The notes under the pieces were generated by a model. It did no database searches. It was not told the origin of the DNA and saw nothing but the letters and a program-made list of their open reading frames with translations. The position numbers and the translations under genes are program-made. Of a stretch of DNA of 27,388 bases, positions 1-8,600 are shown piece by piece. Every line of letters begins with the position of its first letter. Position 1 is the stretch's first letter. This DNA comes from Pseudomonadota bacterium (GTDB taxonomy: Bacteria > Myxococcota_A > Polyangia > Haliangiales > Haliangiaceae), in the NCBI GenBank assembly GCA_023428295.1, contig JAEYYV010000427.1:1-27388 (forward strand), written 5' to 3'.

Positions 1-1
1 C

Positions 2-397
2 ACGGTGACGACGATCGTCGTCACCGCGCTCGACGATCGCGGCTTCACGTTCACGAGCTCCACGTCGCTCGGCGGTCCGGATCAAACGATCACGCTGCAA
101 GGTCATCCGATCCGCATGACGAGCATCGGTGGCGTCGGCACCGGCAAAGGAACGATCGATCTGACGAAGATGGCGATGACCGGCGAGTCGACGCTGTCGT
201 TTCACAGCGACATGACCGCGGACCACGAGACCGATCAGATGGGCATGACGATGACGACGCGCGTGGCGACGGGCACGCTCCCCGCGGTCGTGCCCGATGC
301 ACCGATCGCTGACGAGCTCCCCGAGCCTAGCGATGAAGACGCACCTGTTCCTGACAACACGGAGCAGTACGGCGAGAACGCGCCCGTTCCCGAATGA
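2..397 (+). CDS. C-terminal part of an unidentified, probably secreted protein (5' end outside window)
   Basis: The reading frame is open from the left edge to a TGA at 395-397, so the gene very likely starts upstream; the GTG at position 5 is probably an internal valine codon. The visible part alternates Thr/Ser with hydrophobic residues, as in beta-rich secreted domains. It includes a Met/Thr-rich stretch (HSDMTADHETDQMGMTMTTR) that recalls the end of the uncharacterised secreted family often labelled DUF6263; this resemblance is from memory and weak. The last 35 residues form an acidic, proline-rich tail with the motif APVP twice. The stop codon directly abuts the stop codon of the convergent neighbour, with no base between them. 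Function unknown. Confidence 0.6.
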   Translation, partial: TVTTIVVTALDDRGFTFTSSTSLGGPDQTITLQGHPIRMTSIGGVGTGKGTIDLTKMAMTGESTLSFHSDMTADHETDQMGMTMTTRVATGTLPAVVPDAPIADELPEPSDEDAPVPDNTEQYGENAPVPE

Positions 398-880
398 CTA
401 CGGCGCGCAGAAGGCGCCGAACTTCTGGCACTGTCCGTTCACGACCTGGCTGCACTCGTGGTGATAGCCATCGCGCGCGTCGAGCATGCACGAGCTCGCA
501 GGCGTGCACGCAGCGCCCCACGCCTTGCACGCTCCCTCGACGGGCTGCGTGCATTGCTTGTACGTCTTCGAGGCGGCGTCGTACATGCACGCGTTCGGTG
601 GCGTGCACGCGGGACCGAAGTGCGTGCAGCTTCCACTGCCGCTGCTCGTACACGTGAAGTACGTGGCGACGCCCGCGTGATACACGCACGACGGCGACGG
701 ACAGCCGACGTCGCGCACGACGACGGGCGTGCTCGTGCCCGGCTGCGCGGATCCCGAGCCGCGTTGCGCGGTGGCAGCGCTGCCTACCTGCGCTCCGCCC
801 GTCGGTTCGACGGGACCTCCGGTCTTCGCGGGGTTACCACACGCGACCAGGACAAGAAGCAGAGCCACGCTCGAGCGCAC
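398..880 (-). CDS. Small lipoprotein with three 33-residue cysteine repeats
   Basis: The 160-residue product starts at GTG 880 and has a short lipoprotein signal with lipobox LVAC (Cys14). A low-complexity Gly/Ser/Thr/Pro linker (about 15-55) follows. Residues 60-158 carry a strictly regular cysteine ladder: C-x4/5-C-x11-C-x7-C-x6, three times, plus a closing Cys158. Each unit keeps an aromatic residue before the third Cys, a G-x-C, and an FG or WG two to three residues before the next unit. Thirteen evenly spaced cysteines in an exported protein imply a disulfide-rich fold. I do not recognise the family. The frame stays open further upstream, but that part lies antisense to the next gene and lacks a signal peptide, so I reject it. 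A TATAAC hexamer at 888-893 lies 7 nt before the GTG. There is no Shine-Dalgarno sequence, so the transcript may be leaderless. Confidence 0.75.
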   Translation of the reverse strand: MRSSVALLLVLVACGNPAKTGGPVEPTGGAQVGSAATAQRGSGSAQPGTSTPVVVRDVGCPSPSCVYHAGVATYFTCTSSGSGSCTHFGPACTPPNACMYDAASKTYKQCTQPVEGACKAWGAACTPASSCMLDARDGYHHECSQVVNGQCQKFGAFCAP

Positions 881-946
881 GAGGACGGTTATAGCGCGCC
901 AGCTACCGATTCGCCCCTGGATGTGAAGCGGGTGTAGCCTTCGCGC

Positions 947-1528
947 ATGCGGTCCCTCCCCTTCCTGTTCGTCGCGATCGTCGCGATCGCTGGAATCGAA
1001 GGCTGCGACGGTGACACCGCGCTGCCCGTCGAAGCCGCGTGCAATCCACTCGGGGCCACCGGGTGCCTCACGCCGTGGCCGAGCTCGTCGCTCGCGACGA
1101 CCGGCGTGGATCCCGCAACGCCGATCACGATCGAGCTCGAAGCGTGGATCGCTCCCGCATCGCTCGCATTGCCCGATGCGACCGTGCTGCTCGATCTCGG
1201 GACCGGGCAGCGAATCGCGCACGTGGCCACGCTCGAGGCGCGCCCCGACGACGCGCAAGCGATTCGCATCTCGCCGTCCGCGCCGCTCGCATGTGGGCAT
1301 CGCTACGCGGTGGCGATCACGAACGCGGTCGTGGATCTCGACGGCGACGAGATCGAGTCCCCGCCGGGCTTCACCGCGCTCGTCAAGGAACGCTACACGG
1401 ATCACGAGCGTCTCGAGGAGCTGCGCCCGCACTTCACGGACACGCTCGACGCGCTCGAAGACGCGGGGCTCGATCTCGACGCGCTCGTCGTCGCGTGGGA
1501 CTTCTCGACTAGAGCTCCAGACCGATAG
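947..1528 (+). CDS. Truncated lipoprotein resembling the N-terminus of a lipase_bact_N-type protein (possible pseudogene)
   Basis: The 193-residue product has a signal peptide and a lipobox-like IEGC (Cys20). It then shows the start typical of large myxobacterial lipoproteins with a bacterial virulence-factor-lipase N-terminal domain: CNPLG...CLTPWPSS at about 32-47, a beta-sandwich segment with VLLDLGTGQ, and GHRYAVAITNAV. In that family, as I remember it, the motif AWDF[ST]T lies near the middle of a 500-700 residue chain. Here AWDFST is followed by only RAPDR and a stop. Those last codons are antisense to the final codons of the convergent barrel gene, which overlaps by 20 bp. This looks like a 3' deletion with loss of the catalytic half. 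TAGCCT at 935-940 lies 6 nt before the ATG, in place of a ribosome site. Confidence 0.65.
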   Translation: MRSLPFLFVAIVAIAGIEGCDGDTALPVEAACNPLGATGCLTPWPSSSLATTGVDPATPITIELEAWIAPASLALPDATVLLDLGTGQRIAHVATLEARPDDAQAIRISPSAPLACGHRYAVAITNAVVDLDGDEIESPPGFTALVKERYTDHERLEELRPHFTDTLDALEDAGLDLDALVVAWDFSTRAPDR

Positions 1529-2333
1529 TCGATCGCAGCCAGATCTTGCCGAAGGGATCTCCCGCGACGGCGCTCTCGCCGATCGTGTCGATGCGCGCGT
1601 ACACGCCGAGCGCGAAGAACACCCGGTCCGGCTGATAGAGGAACGTGGGGCCGAGGTAGTGATGCGTCTTGGTCGGCGCGTCGTCCGTCAGCGCGATCTG
1701 ATCGTCGCGCGTGTCGTCGAGGCGCCCGCGCGACCAGTACTCGAGGCCCACGTGACAGCGCGGCGTGATCTCGTACGTGGCGCCGGCCGTCGGGTTGAAG
1801 ATGTACTTCGTCACCGAGTCCTGGAAGTACCACTCCTGCTCGACCCACAAGTTCGCGACGAGGGTCATCGAGCCGAGCCGCTTGGACACGAGGATCCTCT
1901 CCTCGAGCTCGAGCTCGTTGTGGTGCTCGGAGACCTCGAGATAGAGACCGACGTCGACGGGGAGCTCGCCCGTCTCGGCGAGACGATAGTGCAGGCGCTG
2001 CTTCACGCCGGCGAGACGCATGAACGGTGTCGTGCCGGACGCGTCTTGCCGCAGCTGGAGGGAGAAGCCGAGCTCGAGGCGATCCGTGAGCCCGACGTCG
2101 AGCTCCGTGGTGAGCACCGAGCGAACGCCCCACACGTCGTCGAGCGTTCCGTCGAGCTTCTCGCGCTCGACGCGCATCGGCACGAAGTCCATGTACTGCT
2201 CGACCTCGACCTGGCCCTGCAACAGCGTCTCGTAGGGATACGAAAACGGCAGCGCATGCGGGTCCGCATGAGCGGTCGACGGGAGAGCGAGGACCATGAT
2301 CGGCGCGCAGGACATCAGCGCGACGGAGCGCAT
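1509..2333 (-). CDS. Outer-membrane beta-barrel protein
   Basis: From ATG 2333 the product has a clean Sec signal (MRSVALM...PSTAHA, cleavage before DPHALP). The mature part has alternating hydrophobic/polar strands, many aromatic residues, and strand-turn-strand spacing such as LTTELDVGLTDRLELGFSLQL and LVANLWVEQEWYF. That pattern fits a beta-barrel of about 250 residues without soluble domains. It ends in GLEL rather than the usual terminal Phe. GTG codons at 2381 and 2363 would add a 10-16 residue n-region; TACAGT lies 7 nt before the 2363 GTG, so that start is a real alternative. The gene lies 110 bp downstream of the cytochrome c gene on the same strand and could be cotranscribed with it. 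Substrate unknown. Confidence 0.7.
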   Translation of the reverse strand: MRSVALMSCAPIMVLALPSTAHADPHALPFSYPYETLLQGQVEVEQYMDFVPMRVEREKLDGTLDDVWGVRSVLTTELDVGLTDRLELGFSLQLRQDASGTTPFMRLAGVKQRLHYRLAETGELPVDVGLYLEVSEHHNELELEERILVSKRLGSMTLVANLWVEQEWYFQDSVTKYIFNPTAGATYEITPRCHVGLEYWSRGRLDDTRDDQIALTDDAPTKTHHYLGPTFLYQPDRVFFALGVYARIDTIGESAVAGDPFGKIWLRSTIGLEL

Positions 2334-2443
2334 CCTGCTCGTGAAGAGGCGTGCGCGAGTCACGGCCAGCACTGTACTCACAACGGCGGTCGTCCCGCAG
2401 AGACGCGCGCAAACATCGACCAGCGCGGCAAACGCCCGCTCGG

Positions 2444-2824
2444 TTACTTCCCGAAGCCGCGCACGATCTTCACGAGCTCTTCCACGACGAGCGGCTTGTC
2501 CTTGAGCTGCGTCTGCGCCGGCATGAGCGGGCTCTTGCCGACTCCCGCACCGCCGAGCAAGATGATGTTGCGGATCTGATCATCGGTGGTCGCGGCTTGC
2601 CACTCCTTGTCATTGTAGTTGCGCGGCTTCGGATCGAGGCTCGCCGACGCAGCGCCATTCCCGGTGCCGTCCGCGCCGTGGCACGTGGCGCATACCGTTC
2701 CGAACAGCTGGCGCGCCTCGTCGGCGGCAGGCGAGCTCGCCACGACCTCCTCCTGCTGCGCGGGCGGCTGCGATTCTTTGCTACAGGCGCCGAGCGCCAC
2801 GACCAGAACAATGAGCGTTCGCAT
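2444..2824 (-). CDS. Mono-haem c-type cytochrome lipoprotein
   Basis: The 126-residue product has a signal peptide with lipobox LGAC (Cys14), a Gln/Pro/Glu-rich linker, and one cytochrome c fold. The haem motif CATCH is at 45-49, in the context LFGTVCATCHGADGTGNG. A C-terminal SPLMPAQ holds the likely axial Met. LVVEELVKIVRGFGK is the closing helix typical of class I cytochromes. It would be anchored to a membrane on the periplasmic side and act as an electron carrier. ATG 2824 is chosen because the signal peptide begins there; the frame continues upstream only as antisense shadow. A small inverted repeat (GCTTG-4-CAAGC, 2831-2844) lies in its leader. A partner could be the haem/copper monooxygenase encoded 1.2 kb away, but nothing in the sequence proves this. 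Confidence 0.85.
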   Translation of the reverse strand: MRTLIVLVVALGACSKESQPPAQQEEVVASSPAADEARQLFGTVCATCHGADGTGNGAASASLDPKPRNYNDKEWQAATTDDQIRNIILLGGAGVGKSPLMPAQTQLKDKPLVVEELVKIVRGFGK

Positions 2825-2935
2825 GGTGAAGCTTGGATGCAAGCGTGGCTCGGACGTGACGCGGCATCGTGACGCAGACAGATCGTCGCAGCGGCGGTAA
2901 CGTCCGCGCATGCGACGTGCGCCGGGTGGCTTGCG
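2825..2935. promoter_or_regulatory. Divergent intergenic region with direct repeat and possible leader peptide start
   Basis: This 111-bp region separates the cytochrome c gene (minus) from the hydrolase gene (plus). CGTGACGC occurs twice in direct orientation (2855-2862 and 2868-2875, 13-bp period, slightly more than one helical turn), which could be a tandem operator. TAACGT at 2898-2903 is a candidate -10 element for the plus strand, 6 nt before an ATG that opens a nine-codon frame. No convincing -35 was found on either strand. Confidence 0.35.
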
Positions 2936-2939
2936 ATGA
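2910..2939 (+). CDS. Possible nine-codon leader peptide coupled to the hydrolase gene
   Basis: An ATG at 2910 follows TAACGT (2898-2903) by exactly 6 nt, the layout of a leaderless start. It encodes MRRAPGGLR and then a TGA at 2937-2939 that overlaps the hydrolase ATG codons (ATGATG, 2936-2941). Ribosomes ending here would sit on the start of the hydrolase gene, which has only a weak GGGTGG as ribosome site. This is inference from position alone; chance cannot be excluded. Confidence 0.3.
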   Translation: MRRAPGGLR

Positions 2940-4039
2940 TGTCGACCGTGCGGTCCATCGCTACCCTCGCGCGATGGCTCGGACCCTGGGCCGACGCTAC
3001 GAAGGCGCCCGATGTGGCCATCGTCGACGAGCGCGTCGAGAGCACGTCGATCCGCGCGTCGGGCCGCGCCTCGGGCCGCGCGTCGGGCCGCACGGCGATC
3101 CGCGTGCGCATCTACCGGCCGCACGGCATGGCCCCTGGTACCGAGCGCGCCGCGTACCTCATGGCGCACGGCCTCCACTTCCAGGGGCCCGACGACGTAC
3201 GTATGGATCGCTTCTGCCGGATCCTCGCGGCCGCGGGTCACCTCGTGATCGCACCGTTCATCCCGAGCTACCTCGCGCTGCTCCCGCGGCGCGGCGCGAT
3301 CGGGGAGCTCGAGCGCGTGTTCGACGAGCGTCGGCGATGGACGCAGAAGAAGCCGGTCGTGTTCTCGATCTCGTTCGGCTCGCTGCTCGCGTTTGCCCTC
3401 GCTGCCAAGCGCGGTGACGAGCTCGACGGGCTCGTCATCTTCGGCGGCTACGCGGACTTTCACGAGACGATGACGTTCTGTCTGACGGGCCGTGTCGCGT
3501 CGGGACGCAACGCGAAGCGCGATCCGCTCAATCAGCCCGTCGTGCTCATGAACCTGCTCGCCGACATGGATCCGCCGTGCGCAGATCCGAGCGCCGTGAG
3601 TCACGCGTGGCGCGCGTACGTCGAGCGCACGTGGGGGCGGCCGGAGATGAAGGCGCCCGAGCGCTTCCGCGCGATCGCCGCCGAGCTCGCGCCGAGCGTC
3701 CCCGAGAGCGTGCGCGAGCTCTTTCATGTGGGCATCGGCACGCAGCCCGGCGCCGAGGCGCTCGCGATGGACGCGCTCACGCGCTTCGACGGCGCGCAGC
3801 TCGATCCCATGCCGTACTTGCAACACGTACGCGGGCGCGTGGACCTGGTGCACGGCACCGACGACGACGTGATTCCCTTCGAGCACAGTCACGATCTCGC
3901 GAAGCGCCTCACGGCCGCCGATGCGCGCGTGCACATCACGGGACTGTACGGTCACACGGGCGCGCAGACGCCCAAGCTCTCGGCGCTGGCGGAGGAGCTC
4001 GCGACCATGGTCCGCGTGCTCCGCGTGTTCGCTCGTTAG
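2936..4039 (+). CDS. Alpha/beta-hydrolase fold protein
   Basis: The 367-residue product lacks a signal peptide and looks cytoplasmic. Fold landmarks in order: an HG at 78-79 (oxyanion region), the nucleophile elbow FSISFGS with Ser146, a strand plus acid motif HGTDDDVIPFEHS (306-318, acid near Asp310), and the terminal YGHTGAQ with His340. The elbow reads S-I-S-F-G instead of the usual G-x-S-x-G, so the first glycine is replaced by serine. Near the N-terminus lies a 12-bp tandem repeat coding RASG three times (3056-3091). Substrate cannot be named; an ester or lipid hydrolase is likely. ATG 2936 or the adjacent ATG 2939 can serve as start. The stop TAG is shared with the convergent gene's stop in the four bases TTAG (4036-4039). 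Confidence 0.75.
   Translation: MMSTVRSIATLARWLGPWADATKAPDVAIVDERVESTSIRASGRASGRASGRTAIRVRIYRPHGMAPGTERAAYLMAHGLHFQGPDDVRMDRFCRILAAAGHLVIAPFIPSYLALLPRRGAIGELERVFDERRRWTQKKPVVFSISFGSLLAFALAAKRGDELDGLVIFGGYADFHETMTFCLTGRVASGRNAKRDPLNQPVVLMNLLADMDPPCADPSAVSHAWRAYVERTWGRPEMKAPERFRAIAAELAPSVPESVRELFHVGIGTQPGAEALAMDALTRFDGAQLDPMPYLQHVRGRVDLVHGTDDDVIPFEHSHDLAKRLTAADARVHITGLYGHTGAQTPKLSALAEELATMVRVLRVFAR
3056..3091 (+). repeat. In-frame 12-bp tandem repeat (three copies)
   Basis: The unit GCGTCGGGCCGC occurs three times in a row with one synonymous change in the middle copy. It adds Ala-Ser-Gly-Arg repeats to the region just before the first core strand of the hydrolase. Tandem repeats of this kind change length by slippage, so copy number may vary between strains without breaking the frame. 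Confidence 0.8.
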
Positions 4040-5472
4040 CGCACGAACATGTCGATCGCGCGCAGGTCCGGAAGCGCCACGGGATCGGTGGCGAGCAGCG
4101 GCTGCGCAGGCGCGTCGACCGCGATGCCGAAGATCTCGAGGCACATCTCCTGCGTGGTCTGCTCGCCGAGCGAGATATCGATCGGCTGCGGCGGCAAGTT
4201 CGAGTCGTGCAGCATGCGCTCGACGAACGGGTTGTCCATCGTGTTGTTCCAGCCGCAGCTCACGCTGATGCGATCGCCGACCTCGATCGACGGCAGCTCG
4301 TCGATGTCCGCGTCGTAGGTGTACGTCCGCTGCCAATCGAAGTTCCAACCGCCGTTTGCGAGGCACTCGGTCTGCGGCTCGTTGCCGCGCGCCGCGGGGC
4401 GATGGATCTTGCTCGAGATGTGCGTGCCCACGAGGTGCATGTGCGGGTTCACCGAGTAGAGCTTCACGTTCGTCAGGTCTCCGAGCGTGGTGATGTCGCG
4501 GGACATCTTCTCCGTGTGATCCGCAGAGCTCGCGGGAATGAGGAAGCGCGGCGCGCCGTTGTCGCCGGGACCGGGCTCGAGGTTCGGCGCCGCGACCTCG
4601 TTTCCGATCGCGGTGACGAAGTACATCTTGCGCGGCCACACCGTCGAGTACTGCAGATCGATCTTCGTCGTGTCCGGCGCGTGCGTCCCGCCGGCCGGGT
4701 GATAGTGAATCTGCATCACGACCTTGTTGCGGGGGCCGAGCGGAACCGCGAGCGTAGGCGGCGTGCGCATCGGCTGGTTGCCCGGCGTCCAGATGTGCAT
4801 GACGAAGCTGCCCGGTGTGGTGTCACACGCGAACGCGGTGCCGAGGCCGTGCCGTGCGACGAGTGCGTTGCCCTCCGTCTCGTCGACCTGCGTGATGACC
4901 GCGTGGTGCACGACGAGGTCGTTCCCCGGCCGCACTTGCATGCCGGTGATCCAGCGCAGCGTCGCGGTGCCCGGATCCATCACGAAGCACATGAACTCGT
5001 CGCGCGTGCCCGACGTGACGTAGCCCTGCGCCGGCGAGAGCGTCTGCGAGACGTTATCGAGCTCGGGGGTCTCGGGAATCTCGATCGCCTCGTCGGTTCC
5101 CTTCGCGAAGCCGCTCTCGACCCACGCACGCACCGTCGCCTTCTCGGCCGCGGTCAGGCGCGGATCGTCCTGCCAGCCGTGGCGCGGCGTGCAATCGGGA
5201 GACTCCTGCGCGTCGAACGGCGGCATCACGCCGCGATCGATCGCGTCGACCATCATCGCGCCGTGCTCGACCGCGTCGGCATAGGTGGTCAGCGCGAACG
5301 GCGCGACGCTATCGGGCTGATGACAACCCATGCAGCGCTCCGCCACGATCGGCGCGACGTGCTGGAACCACGTCGGCGTTGCCACGGGCTCGTCGTCCCC
5401 GTCCGGCACGTAGTCCGTGCCACAGCCGTAAAGCGCTACACCCATGATCGCGATCGCGACGTTCCTACGCAT
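4036..5472 (-). CDS. Cytochrome c / copper type II monooxygenase (PHM-like) fusion lipoprotein
   Basis: The 478-residue product starts at ATG 5472 with a lipoprotein signal (LYGC, Cys17). An N-terminal cytochrome c domain has CMGCH at 47-51 and the likely axial Met in GVMPPFD (Met83). The rest resembles the two-domain copper type II, ascorbate-dependent monooxygenase fold of peptidylglycine monooxygenase and dopamine beta-hydroxylase. Copper ligand candidates are HH at 189-190, IHYH (His256/His258), PHMH (His344/His346), and Met443 in the conserved EMC near the end. All six expected ligand positions can be filled, so the enzyme is probably active. The haem domain could deliver electrons to copper from outside the cytoplasm. 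Substrate unknown. A TTG at 5490 is an alternative start but would put extra residues before the signal. Confidence 0.8.
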   Translation of the reverse strand: MRRNVAIAIMGVALYGCGTDYVPDGDDEPVATPTWFQHVAPIVAERCMGCHQPDSVAPFALTTYADAVEHGAMMVDAIDRGVMPPFDAQESPDCTPRHGWQDDPRLTAAEKATVRAWVESGFAKGTDEAIEIPETPELDNVSQTLSPAQGYVTSGTRDEFMCFVMDPGTATLRWITGMQVRPGNDLVVHHAVITQVDETEGNALVARHGLGTAFACDTTPGSFVMHIWTPGNQPMRTPPTLAVPLGPRNKVVMQIHYHPAGGTHAPDTTKIDLQYSTVWPRKMYFVTAIGNEVAAPNLEPGPGDNGAPRFLIPASSADHTEKMSRDITTLGDLTNVKLYSVNPHMHLVGTHISSKIHRPAARGNEPQTECLANGGWNFDWQRTYTYDADIDELPSIEVGDRISVSCGWNNTMDNPFVERMLHDSNLPPQPIDISLGEQTTQEMCLEIFGIAVDAPAQPLLATDPVALPDLRAIDMFVR

Positions 5473-5607
5473 GGCGTCATGTCCGAGCAACTCGCGGGCC
5501 TATGTAAGTGCCTGATTCGCAAACGAGACCCGTGGAGAATCACGACACCGTTGGGAATCGCCACCACGCTACCGCGCGACGTGATCGTGGCGTAATGTGC
5601 CGCGCAC
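5473..5607. promoter_or_regulatory. Divergent promoter region between monooxygenase and glutamate dehydrogenase genes
   Basis: This 135-bp region must hold both promoters. On the plus strand TAATGT (5593-5598) lies 9 nt before the dehydrogenase ATG, with no Shine-Dalgarno sequence between. On the minus strand TACATA (5501-5506) is a possible -10 element for the monooxygenase gene. No good -35 hexamers and no clear operator palindrome were found. Confidence 0.35.
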
Positions 5608-8600
5608 ATGCAGGCGGAAGTTGTCAGGCAAGTCCTCACGCTCGCTCATCAATCGGTCAAGGAGACGCATCGCGACCGCATCGAGTCGTACGTCCGTGCG
5701 TACTGTCGAGCGATTCCACCGGAGGTTCTCTCCGAGGTCGAGCCGCACGTTCTCCTGTCGTTCGTGATGGAGCGCTTCGCATTCCTCGAGGAGGACTTCG
5801 CCAAGACGGTGAAGGTGACGATCCACGATCCGGAGACGACGCTCCTCGGCGCCGACGAGACATCGCCATCGACGGTGATCGAGACGCGACTCCCCGACTG
5901 CAAGTTCATCATTCGTACGATCAAGTCGTTCATCCGCGAACAAGGACTACAGCTGCAGTTCGTGTTGCATCCGATCCACGGCGTGGTCTCCGATCACGGA
6001 CAGATCACGGGCATCGACGACACGCGTGGACAGAAGGTCTCGCAGGTCTATCTGCAGGTGAGCCCGATCGCGCCGGACAAGCGCGAGGCGCTGAAGAACG
6101 ATCTCACCAAGCGGCTCGAGCTGACGTTGCGCGTGAATCAAGACCGCGTCGACATGCAGGCGAAGTTCGACGAGGTCCGCGCCCACCTGTGCGGGCTCGC
6201 CGGCCTCGATCCGCAGACCCCGAGCGTTCGCGAATCGCAGACGCTGCCGATCATTCGTGACGTCACGATGACGCAGAAGGCGCTGTCGGCGGCGTCGCAA
6301 CGCGAGCTCGAGGCGAGCGAAGCCGTCGCGCTGATCGATTGGCTCAAGGACGACAACTTCGTGATGCTCGGCTACGCCTTCTTCCCCGCTGATGCGGGCA
6401 AGACCAACGGCAAGCCGCACATCGAGAACGGGCGCGGCCTGTTCGCCGATTCGGATCGCAAGACGCTCGAAGAGGTCATCAGCGAGATCGTCGATACGCG
6501 CCGTGCTCGCGCGGAGCTCTACGCGTTCTATCGCACCGACTTCGTGACCACGGTCCGCTCCGTCGCGCAGGTCCGCTACTTCGGCATCGCGCAGGTCGAC
6601 GCCAACGGCAAGACCATCGGCGAGCACGTGTTCATCGGCCAGCTGTCCACCAAGGCGCTTAAACAAGCCAACCGCCGCGTGCCCATCGTGCGCAACCGCA
6701 TCAAGGAAGTGATGCGCCGCACCGAGGAGCCCACGGGCAGCTACGCGTACACCAAGACGCAGGCGATCGTCGACTCCATCCCGCTCGAGGACCTCTTCTA
6801 TTGGAACATCGACGAAATCAAAGGATTCGCCGAGCAGTTCCGGATCCAGGAGAGCAAGGATCAGTCGCGCGTGTTCGTGTGGCGCCGACCCAATGGCCGC
6901 CGCATCACGGTCGTGTGCGTGGTGCCGCGCATGCGCTACTCCGAGGAGCTGCGCGAAGAGATCAGCCAGGAGATCCGCAAGTTCCTCCAGGTGCCGTTCC
7001 TCCGCGAGTATCGCCAGGAGACCGACGACGAATCGCCGATCCGCCTGCACTACACGGTCGGCAAGTACCGCCACGGCATCGGCGACAAGGAGCTCGCCGA
7101 GCTCGAGGCCGTGATCGAGCGCTCGCTCGAGAGCTGGGAGGACCAGCTGCGCGATCTGGTGTTCAAGCGCTATCGCGGACGCGAGGTCACGGGCGCGCAC
7201 AGCAAGAGCGCGATGTACCTCGCGACCACGCCGCCGCAGGAGATCTGGAATCGATACGGCTCGCGCTTCCCCGAGTCGTACAAGGCGATCCTCCCGCCGG
7301 ACATCGGCCTTCTCGACATCGCACTGATGGAGAAGCTCGACGAGACGGAAGGACTCCGCGTCGCCTTCGTGCCGATCGTGTACGGCACCGAGCGCTACAC
7401 CTCGCTGCGCATCATCTCGCGCGCCGAGCTGCTCCTCAACGACGTCGTCCCCACCCTGCATCGCATGGCGCTGCGCACGACGAGCCGCCTCGCCGAGCGA
7501 CTCGACATCGATCCCAATCGCCCCGGCCCCGAGGTGTTCATCACCGGCTTCGAGGTCACCGGCGCGGACGGCCGCAAGATCGAGGACGAAGCGTCGCTCG
7601 AGCGCCTCGGCGCGATCCTGCAGCGCGTGCTCCTCGGGCAGCTGCTCGACGATCGCCTGCTCGGGCTCGGCTACCTCGCCGGCCTCGACTGGAAGCAGAT
7701 CGATCTGTTGATCACGTACCGGAACTACTTCCTGCAGGTGTTCCATCAGTTCGGCGTGCAGAGCGTGGACGACACGCTCCTCAAGCACCCGGCGTTCGCG
7801 TCGCTGCTCGTGGAGTACTTCGAGTCCAAGTTCTCGACGGAGCGCAAGGAGACGCCGGCCGAGCGCGCCGACAAGGTCCTGCCGGTGCTCGTCTACAAGT
7901 ACGAGGAGGGGCTGCAGAAGGTCACGGTCATCCAAGAGGACCTCATCCTTCGCTACTTCCTCGACCTCATGGAGGCGACGCGGCGCACCAACTATTACCG
8001 TCCCGGTCGCGGCGACACGATCTCGATCAAGATCGAGTCCGCGCTCGTCGAGCACATGCCGCGGCCGTGCCCGATGTTCGAGATCTACGTGCACGCGCCG
8101 GGCGTCGAGGGCATCCATCTCCGCGGCGGAAAGGTCGCGCGCGGTGGTCTGCGCCACTCGGATCGCGCCGACGACTTCCGCACCGAGGTCCTCGGCCTCC
8201 AGCGCACGCAGGCGCTGAAGAACGTGATCATCGTGCCGCAGGGTGCGAAGGGTGGCTTTGTCACGCGCAAGGTCTCGCCCACGCGCGACGAGGCGCGCGC
8301 GCAGTACGAGGTGTTCATCTCCGGTCTCCTCGACGTCACCGACAACTACGTCGGTCACAAGATCGTGCCGCCGCCGGGCGTGCTTCGCTACGACGAGGAC
8401 GATCCGTACCTCGTGGTCGCCGCGGACAAGGGCACCGCACACCTGTCCGACACCGCGAACGGCATCTCGCAGCGCTACAAGTTCTGGCTCGACGACGCGT
8501 TCGCATCGGGCGGCTCCGCCGGCTACGACCACAAGGCGATGGGCATCACCTCGCGCGGTGGTTGGACGAACGTCGAGCGCCACTTCCGCGAGATGGGCAT

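Noticed and set aside
881..1432. Upstream extension of the cysteine-repeat lipoprotein frame
   Set aside because: It is antisense to the gene at 947 and would place the lipoprotein signal in the middle of the chain.
2825..4639. Upstream extension of the cytochrome c frame on the minus strand
   Set aside because: It runs antisense through the hydrolase and into the monooxygenase gene; the real protein starts at 2824 with a signal peptide.
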